NCBI RefSeq assembly: GCF_027172205.1
Contig: NC_070614.1
Location: 40,492,001-40,556,000, forward strand
Direction of reading: 5' to 3'
DNA: 64,000 bases
DNA from: Podarcis raffonei
Lineage: Eukaryota > Chordata > Lepidosauria > Squamata > Lacertidae
This document shows, one piece after another, positions 29,736 through 39,500 of this stretch. The notes beneath the pieces were generated by a model. It was not told where the DNA came from. It was given only the letters and a program-made list of their open reading frames with translations, and did no database searches. The position numbers and the translations under genes were made by a program. The number at the start of each line of letters is the position of its first letter. Positions within the stretch are counted from its first letter, which is position 1.

Positions 29736-30219
29736 CTCCCATTGAAACTGTAATTGCTAGGGATTTTTAACTGCATGCTCATTATTCAAACTACGACTCC
29801 CAGGAAACTTTGTGGGAAGCCATAGCAGTTAAAGGGGTATACAGAACAACATCATTTTGCAATGCGTATCTGCTGAGTAGAGAGAGAAAGGGTATTGTGG
29901 GTGACTTCATTCTGCAAACCTTTTGGAGTTCCTGTTTGTACATATTAGGAATAGAAAGTATAGTTGTTTTGAAACAAGTGGACAGATCATGAACTACTCA
30001 AGAGTCCCTCTCTTTTAGAAAGAAAATGCCCCTTTCTTCACCTTCCGAAGACAAGATAGCTGTTTTTAAAGACACTTGAAGGCTGTCACCCATGTTCATG
30101 TTCAGTAAGCTGTTTTTTTGCAGCATTCTTGGAATCTTTGAAGCTTTGATGAACAGAGGTGACAGTGGGATAAAAGGAATGTGTTTAAATCACGTGTGTT
30201 TGTGTGCATGCTTATAGAA

Positions 30220-30600
30220 ACGCAAAGCGATTCTTCTCTCAAAACACCTTAGTTAGTAAGAGAGGACCTGACCTGGTAGAAGTGTATAAAATAATGGAGG
30301 AAATGGATAGAGAAAAGCTTTTCTTCCTCTCTCATAACACTAGAACTTGTGGACGTCCAATAAAGAATGTTTGGAAGATTCACGACAGGCAAATTAAAGT
30401 GTGTCTTAACACAGCATGTAGTGAAATTACAGAACTTCCTCCTACAAGATATACTCTTGGATGGCTTTAGAGGAGAATTTGAAGAGAAGGCAAATCATGG
30501 CTACTAGCCATGATTACTGTATGCTATCTCTACTGTGGAAGGCTGTGTGTTTCTGAATGCCTTGGCTTGATCCAGCAGAGCTCCTCTTATGTTCTTGAGT
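30220..30600 (+). mobile_element. CR1-type 3' region
   Basis: Ends ATGGCTACTAGCCATGATTAC ... GGCTTGATCCAGCAGAGCTCC TCTTATGTTCTT, the standard 3' end of a reptile CR1 family. The upstream 88-codon open frame is a relic of it. Confidence 0.6.
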
Positions 30601-30609
30601 GTATCAATC

Positions 30610-31267
30610 AAGGTCCAAGCTTGAGACCATTAAAAATGACATTGAGCGATCAGAAGTAGAAAAAGAAGCATGTAAGGTAAATTGGCACAGACCTCCTTGT
30701 TTCTTTACACCAATTTATTGTGTCTCCAAGACTCAGGCTTTCAAAAAGAAAAAAGAAAAGAAGGACTCTTCTGTATTGTGATGGCAGATATAAATGGGTG
30801 GATGGAACAGAGGACAAGGAGCTTGACTTAAGATGGCTGGTGTTGGGAGAGCGGAAGGGGCACAGCAGGCATTGGACTGGGGTATAGAGCTCTCTAGGGT
30901 CACCAGACCCCCATCCCCCAGCCACTGGGAGGCATGCCCAGGCTCTCGCCCATTTCTGAGCGTGCAGACACTGTCCACATTTCCCTCCATCTTACTTAGT
31001 GAACTGCAAAGGCAGAGAAGTTGCATTTGGAAACCAATGAGGCGGCTAGGATTCCAGACTTGGTGCCAGATCCCGTGTTTATGCTGAAGTTATGACACTT
31101 CCGTTCCAGCAGCTTATACCCGGAGGCAATATGGGTGTCTTTTTGAATGGGCTAGGGATGTGGCTCACACACTTTGGGGACATTTAAAGAGAGGCCATGG
31201 CTTGGTGTGTCTATAAAGTAAGAGCTGACTAGGTTTGGTGGTGCCGATAACTTCTTCCCAGGGTTGA
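30610..31267. other. 3' flank of TRIM72, no gene recognised
   Basis: Sequence after the TRIM72 stop codon in gene direction. I found no convincing AATAAA close to the stop and no other gene. The TRIM72 3' UTR end is therefore undefined. Confidence 0.4.
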
Positions 31268-31839
31268 CTATGGCCCTTCTGGTTCTGGAGTGTAGATGAC
31301 CAAGGGTTGGCTGTTCTTGCCCTTATCATGCCAGCAGACATCAAAGAAGGGGTAGACAGTGCCTGTGAAGCGCTCATGGAAGGCAAAGATGGGAACCAGG
31401 TTGTCTTCGTCACTGGCGTCGTAGAAGGCAAGGATGCCGTCATCAAAGCTCAGGTAGACACCGATACGGCTGGGCTTCCCCTCCAGCTTCAGCGACTGTG
31501 GGTCCTTGTGTTCCACGTGGGCCTCGTATGTCTTGCCTTCCTTGCAGCCCACCAGCCAAAAGCCATTGGAGGGGGTGGCATGGAGCCGGCCCTTGCGCCC
31601 TGCCTCGGCCGAGATGAGGCCCAGAGCCCAGCGGGGCTTGTCGCTCACGATCACCTCCCAGTAATGCTCGCCCTGCGAGAAGCTCTGGTGCGACACCAGG
31701 CAGTTGGACTTATCGAAGCGCTGCGGGTCATCAGTGCTCACGGCTTGCTTGTGCTCCACGCACTCCACTCGCTTGCCATCCTCGTGCACCACCAGGTTAG
31801 CTTGGGCCGTGTCTGGGTCAAAGGTGAGGTTCTCCAAGG
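31268..31839 (-). CDS. TRIM72: TRIM72 PRY-SPRY exon and stop
   Basis: Reads [20 protein letters not shown] ... [20 protein letters not shown] ... [20 protein letters not shown] ... [20 protein letters not shown] and stops TAG at 31270-31268. The domain is complete, with the PRY (LDP-like) and SPRY (WEV, LYLSFDDG, FFDVC) motifs. An antisense open frame over it is a shadow. Confidence 0.96.
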
Positions 31840-33454
31840 CTGGGGAGGAGGAAGAAGGTGAGGTCAGGGGACAAGTGCGACTATGGACATCCAAAGCTGA
31901 CTAGCAGCTGCTCTCTGGGGAGATGCTACCAGAGATTGAACCTGGACCTTCTACATGCCAAGCAGATGTGCTACCACTGAGCCATGACTCTTCCCTTCAT
32001 TTTCTTTTCTTAAGGCAAGGAGTAAATCCACAGATGGGATTTCCATGCTTTATTTTTGGAACAAAATTACTTGGAATCATATTGCTCATTTTAATGTGCT
32101 AAGTTGCACAATGCAACCACAAAGGGATGTTGGTTTTTCGGTTGTGAGGGGAATTTGACTGGTCTTACAGATGCTGCAAGATATGTCATTTCCTTTGCAT
32201 ACTTTTCCTGATCAAGGCCACCGCTCTCAAAGTTGCTATTAGTGCAGTTTGATGGAGTGGGGGTGTGTGGAGATGAGCGCAATAAATACCTGTTCCCCCT
32301 TCTAGTAGCCTCTAGGAGGGGAGGCAGTGTAGGACAGGGAAACAGCAGTGAATGGGACACCACTGCTCTAGGCAGAACTTCAGGCTCCCACATCTGCTTT
32401 TAGTATTAAAAAGTCACAGGACGTCCAGTCAGGGCACTCTTGATTCACTCCTAAGATTTCTGGTGCTTCAGGGGTAAAACCTGTAGTGTCCTGCTGAGTC
32501 CCTTTCTCCTTTCACTGATTGGCCAATGAATGTATGCAGATTTACTGCATTTGCATAATTTATCTAAGCTGCAGGTGTCGGCTTCCCCAGGTGTGGAATA
32601 TGGGTTACCTGGATGCAATTTTTTAAAAACCTTGTTCAGAAAAGTCACATAGCCTTGTCCAATAGCTCCTCCCTCCTTGGATCTCTACCTGGCATGAGTG
32701 CGCGGAACATCTTCCTCCAGACTTGGAACTTGAACTCATCTGAAATGATGGGGAGCTGGATGTCCATGCGAGCAATTGGAGGGGACTCTCCAAGAATCTT
32801 CTGCAATCTACGGAAAGGAAAAGAAGGTGTGCATTGGGGGGTGGGGGGAATAGAAATACAAATTGCCACTGCCCCCACCTCCAGAAATTCAAGGGCATCG
32901 TTTCTCCTCTAAACTTTCACACTGCTATTTTAAAGCTCTGCACCAGTGGTTCCCAAATCCCTCCCCCCATTGACCACTTGAAACTTGCTGAGAGTCTTGG
33001 CAGAGGACTAAGTTATTTATCTGCCTGCTGGAGCAAGTGTAATGTGCTGTGCTCAGTGCTGTATGGTTTTTAAATGTATCTTAATTGCTTATTTTATTTC
33101 TTGTATTGCATTGCCATTTGAATTCCATAGAATTCAAATTGTAAGTGTACTTCACACACACATTGAGGACCACCCGAATGAAGCTGGCGGACCACTGATG
33201 GTCCATGGACCATGGTTTGGGAACCCTGCTCTGCTCTGCACAGTTCAAGTTCTGAAGATTTTCAGCAGTGGAAAGAGCATCCCAAAATGCTGGTCCTTAT
33301 GTAGCCAAAACAGCCCCACCCATGCAGACAAGAACAGACAAAGGTTTGCAGAAGTACAAATAAATATAAGTAAAGAAATAGCCAAGAGAGGAAAGCCACC
33401 CTAACAACCAAATGAGGACTGAGCATTCTCACTGGGCACAGAATGCTGGCAGTG

Positions 33455-33517
<63 letters not shown>

Positions 33518-36500
33518 TTTGTTTTTTTTTAAACTGAGGGTAAGGAGAATGAAACATTTTTGAAGATAGCAGAGCTGGGGGATTGGCTGGCATCCTGAAC
33601 AAGCACATTCCACACTGCATTCCATTATAATGCAGGTTTCAACACAGTATTCAAGTAAAACAAGTGTGATGCAAAAGAAAACCTGTTATATTGAGGATCA
33701 AATTGAACTAGAATGGTGTTCAGATTATTGGAAAGCACCTGAATGTGCTTACATCAAGAAAAAGCAGGGCTTTTTCTTCCTGCGGCACCTCTCAGGTAGA
33801 CACCATTGCCATTCTCAGAGAACAAGGGAAGTTTTCATGGTGAGTTCCGGCACCTCTTTTTCTAGAAGAAAAAAGGTGAGTTTTTGTTGCTGTTGTAAAG
33901 AGTGGTAAGGTGAAAGGTGACTGACTTAAGACAAAGCTTGGTTGTCTCTCTGTTCCCTGCCTTTTATTTATCTACCATTTATTAACAAAGATTTATAAGC
34001 CACTTAATGAACACTGTGTCTTTTCTGCACAAGAGCAGTCATTGGCATTTCATGGACGGCATCTTTCTGAATGGTTTGATCCTAACATAGGAAGAGAGGG
34101 TCCCAGGAGGTCTGGAGGAATGTTATATATGTGGAGTGAAGGTCTTGTTCTGCTCCTGAGGAGGTGGGTGAGGGCAGGACAGGGTCAGGTCAAGCTTAGG
34201 CAGAGCTCAGGGTTTAGAAAGGGACAGCTGCTCACCTGCTGGCCACCATACAGTATTTCTGCAGAGAAAAGACAGGGAAAGGAAAGAGCTTAGATTAGAA
34301 TAATAAGAAGCAGCTGCTATGCCCTATACCAGTATGTCTCAAATTTCTTTCCCCCATGGACCACTTGAAAATTGCTTGAAAAGTCTTGGCAGAGCATTAA
34401 ATGATTTTTCTGCCTTCTGTAGCAATCACAATGTGCTGTGCTAGGCACTGTATGGTTTTTAATTGTATTTTTCTATTGCTGCTTCATTTCTTACATTGTT
34501 CACTATTGTATTAAGGAAATACCATAAAAGAAAAGAAAAGAAAGCAGCAATAAAGGAACAATGAAAAATCAGCAATGTTTTAATTTCATTTTTTTATGTA
34601 ATACAATTTTTATACACCATATAAAATAAAACATTAAAATCCTTGATCATATGAGGATGGGTGTATTTCAGGGAGAAGTCACAGGGGGAAAAGATAAAAT
34701 GGGTACCTGGGGGTTCTAGGATGGGGGTGGAGAGTTCCGTGTTTTGGAACTATGAATTATGTAACCCAATTATGTATGCCTTCCCCACAAGCCCCAATGT
34801 TTCAAGTTTCCTTTTCTAAACATGATACCGACTAGGATTTCAGATGGAGACTCTGGATGACTTGTGGGAAGTGGCAGAATGAGGTGCTGCTTGGTTGCTA
34901 TTCCAACATTTTTAATTGTAGTCTTAGGCTGAAATGGGGAGAGGTTTCGTTCCTCTAAACTGGAGGTGATACAAACTGGGGAGTGTAAGGGAGGATTCTG
35001 TAGTACTGGATCAAATATATAATAGCTAGAAAAGAGTAAAAGATGCAGTAAACATAATATTAAAGATGGAACCCATGGAGGGATGGAAGGAGCTCTAAGA
35101 GTTTGAAAGAACTCTGTATTTTGTTGATTGAAAATGTTATGTTTTATATGTATTTAAAAAATGTTTGTTTTCAAAAACTTAATAACAAAATTATATAAAA
35201 ATAAAATAAAAGTGGGCAAGGAAAAGAGCGGCCAATTGCATAAGCAGTGTAGGAATTGCATATATGTAGTGACTCATTAGCACTATGACAAACAAAAAAA
35301 AAGACAGGGATGAGGACCTTTGTGGCCCTGAAGAGCCTCACCCTGAGAAACTCCGTCTGTGGTTCGTCTTGCACCTCTCTCAGCACAACCTCCATCTGCC
35401 TGAGCTGGTCCAGGTAGCGGTTCATGGTCTTGCTCTCGTTTTGCAAGGCGTCTGTGGCCTGGTGCTGCACCCGCTCTGCCTCCCGGCCCAGAGAGGCCTC
35501 CAGCGCCCCCAGGAAGGCTCGCATCGCCCCCAGCTGTTCGGACACTTGATGCTTGAAGCGCGACACCGTCTCCTGGGAAAGGAGAAAGAGGGCTCCTGGG
35601 ATCACTTCTGCACTTCGTGCCCTAGTCTTTGGCATTTTCTTCCCGCCAAATAGCAGCTTTGTGTCATTCTTTCCCAGCATCCTCTGGCATGAAATGAAAT
35701 CCTCTGGCATGAAATGAAACCCCACTCAGCCTCCCTCGCAAATCCTGTGGTGTTTAGGTTAGCTGTTGAGGTGGTAGTTTACTCAGGAGGAGAATGAGCT
35801 GTGGAGACTTAAATATCTTAATTAATAAAGCTATTTAAGGCTGTGTATATGCCTTAAAGCACATCTGCCCTCAAGAATTCTGGAAACTGTAATTTGTTAA
35901 GGGCATTGGGAATTGTAGCTCTGTGAAGGGTAACTACAGTTCCCAATATTCTTTCTTCAGGGCTTTCTCTCCACATGAAGAAACAAAATTTTCAGGCTGG
36001 GAATTGAGTGTTAACTGGCCCTCACAGAATTGAACAATCCCTTCTTCACCAGTGAGCAGTTAGGAAAAATAGGCAGGATTTTATCAAACAAGGCTTCCTA
36101 AATATTCTGATTAAATGTACTTTGGGCACACATCAACCCTACAAAGTGGCTTCATAGCCATTCCTTACTTCCCAGGGGACCACTGGGAATTGTAGTTCTG
36201 TGAGTAGAGTCCCAGGGAGCCTGGACCACTTCCAGGTTTTGTTCGCTTAGCTATAATAAAAATGAAAAGCAATGACACACGAAAGCAAAACAAGGCACTG
36301 AGGAAGAGTGAGATATAATTGGAATACATATATATTTAATGTAACAAACACTTTTCTAGCTTCTAGCTGAAAGTGTGTGTCACAGTTCGGTCTGATGTGC
36401 AAAAAAACAAGTTGTGAACCTCATCAAATGCCCCCCCTTTGGCAAGTGTCTAAATTTGAGGCCTCCTTTGAATTTGGAGCTCAGGTCAAATGGCTCTCCT

Positions 36501-39500
36501 GCTCTCCTCCTCTGATTGGCCCTGTCTGTGAGGAGCAGATGGGGATCTCCCACAGACAAGGCCGACACAAGGCATTTTGCTGCCTGAGGCAAAGGACAAT
36601 ATGGTGGCCACCCCTTCCACATACAGACGATAACTGGTCTGTCAGCTGAATATTACGCCAACCCCAACAATGGGAGAACACCTTCCAGAGCACCTGAGGG
36701 CATCAGGCAAGTTAGTGGCTGTAGAACATGCCATGAGGTACACATATCTCAATCTAAGCACCTGCTGCCTGAGGCACTTGCCTCACTCTGCCCTATGATG
36801 CGGCCGGCCCCAGCCACAGAGGATTACTGGGACTTCTACGGAAATCCAAATCTCAAGATTCTTTGTGGGGAAGTCATGTTAGTTAACCCTGTAAAAAAAC
36901 AAACCTCTGATATGTTGGTAGATTAAATGTGTCCTTACAGATAACTTCACTCACCTCCACTTCTGCTATTTGCCGATTCAGGAGGGCAATTGTCTTCTCC
37001 TTGCGGACTTGGGCCTCTTGCAACTGGACTTGTTGCTGAGGAAGCTGCTTCTAAAATTACGCCAAGAAAAGAAAAGGGGAATAAGGCATGTGGGTCTCAT
37101 CAAGAGAGGAAACCACTACTATATCTATCATTTAAAACAAATGGTTATTTAGCTGGATTTCTTTCTCCCACCCTGGTTGCAAACCTGAGAACTCAGGGTG
37201 GATCTGGTGGGTAAACCACACAGGTTGTGGCCAATGCTAGATTGACTCAGACCCTTTGAAGTTAATGGGTGTGGTTGCAATTTATTCATTTCACTGGCTC
37301 TGCTCTGAGGAGGACTAGCATGAGATGCAAACCCCACATTTGGGGCAAAATTCCCATTAAAAACACAAAAGACAGGTCTTAGTTCAGGTACAGAAAATAT
37401 GCTTTGCATGTCTAGCTCAAATCCCTGGCATCTCCAATAGGGCTGGGAAAGATTTCTGTCCAGTTGGGTAGCCAATATGGTGCTCTCCAGATGGTGCTGA
37501 ACTACAGCTCCCATCATCCCTGACCATGCAGGCTGAGCCTGATGTGAATTGGGGTCTAGCAACATCTGGAGGAAACCATGTTGGCTAGCTCAAGGGCTTT
37601 CAACCGTAGGTCTCCAGGTGTTGGTCTACAACTCCCATAATCCTCAGACAGCTTAACCAATGCACAAAGATGATGGGTGTTGTAGTCCAACGTCTGCAGA
37701 CCATAGGAGAGTTTTGCCACATGATACAGACTCTCCAATTGTCCCTAGTTTCCAGCAACGTCCCTGATTCAGAGAAGCCATCCTGGTTTCTGATTTGATC
37801 CTGGAATGTCCCACTTTTCCTTAGGATGTCCCTATTTTCATTGGAGAAATGTTGGAGGGTCTGGAGTTATCCGACCCCACAAGCGGTCTGAAGGCAATCA
37901 TGTATAGGGAAGGGTTTTTTATGTTTAATGTTTTATTCTGTTTTTTTATATGTTAGAAGCTGCCCACAGTGGCTGGGGCATCCCAGTAAGATGTGCCGGG
38001 TAAGAATAGTAAAATTGTCATTATGGAATGGGACGTCCTTATTTTCATCAGAGAAATGTTGGAGGGTATGCATGATAAACTGCTCAGTTTAAACTGGGTG
38101 GTCATCTGAGGTAAATATATGAGGTTTGTCCGCTGGAGTGATTTACAAGACGAGGTAAGTCTGGTGCCAGATAGGAAGACCTTCAAAAACTGATACCTAC
38201 CTTCATCCTCTGGTGGGCCTCAGCTGCAGTGATGATGTTGTGTCCTTTGTGTTTGCCCAGGGAAGCGCACACCCCACAGATGACCTGCCGGTCCTGCTCG
38301 CAGTACACGCTCAGGGGGTCCAGGTGCTCCTCGCAGTGGTCTCGGGGCACCTGCCGGAAGCTCTCCACCAGGTGCTCCATCTGTTGGTTGATGCACAGCT
38401 GTTCCACCTTGGTGATGGCCTGGCAGGTGGGGCACCCTGTGCTCTTGCCATCTTCTTCCTTGGGCACCTTGGACAAGCAATCCTGGCAGAAGGTGTGGCC
38501 ACATTCTGCTGTCACGGGAGACTGGAAGAGCTTGAGGCAGATGGGGCAGCTGAGGTCCTGGTGCATGCCCTGAATGAGAGGCTTCTTCGACATGGTGGCA
38601 GAAAGAGCAGGAACCTGGGGGCCAAAAGAGCTTGCACTTGAGATTTTGAACCCATATTCTATCTTTATTTTGCTTAACCACACACATATCAGACCGCCAG
38701 TGCCTACTTATTCTCTTCACTGGGGCAGGCACCCACCAGAAATTGGAAATACACTATTATTACTACCACCAACACTATTTATTATTTATTTGTTGCATTT
38801 ATATCTCAGCTTTGCGCTCGAGGTGGCATATATGGTTCTCTCTTTCCTCATTGAATCCCCATGACAACCTTGTGAGGTAGTTTAGGCTGAGATGCAGTGA
38901 CTTTCTGGCCCAAGGTCACCCCGTGAGCTTCATGGCAGAGTGTGGAATTTGAACCTTGGTCTTTCCCAGGTCCTAGTTCAACGCTCTAACCACTGTACTG
39001 CACTGACTCATTTAGAATTGTTACTGTAACATCACAGTTCTTTTAGGCCGGAGAAGCTTCCGTACAGATTCTGAGGGGAGTTGGAGACTGAGGGAGAGAC
39101 TGAGGAGATTCTGGTGAGAGTTGGTGACAGGCCAGAGAGACTAAGGAGATTATAGTGGCGAGAAAATCATAAGGGATCGTCCAGAGAAGACAGCAGTGCA
39201 TCTTCCTTAACCAGAGTATGAGACCTCTACTTCCCAGAGTTCCCTGGGAAGAGGGATTTGATTGTTAAACCGCTCTGAGAGTTGTAGCTCTGTGAGGGGA
39301 ATAGGGACCTCCTAACAACTCTCAGCACCCTTAACAAACCACAGCTCCCAGGATCCTTTGGAGGAACTCCTTAAAGTGGTATCATGATGCTTTAAATGCA
39401 TGGTGTGGATGTGACCTTAGTCAATGTTTCTCAAGCTTGGGTCCTCAGCTGCTGTTGGACTACAACTCCCATCATTCCTGACATTCTAGCGAGGGATGAT

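Noticed and set aside
31307-31861. 184-codon plus-strand frame
   Set aside because: Antisense shadow of the TRIM72 SPRY exon; GC-biased codons keep the opposite frame open.
38213-38641. 142-codon plus-strand frame
   Set aside because: Antisense shadow of the TRIM72 RING/B-box exon.
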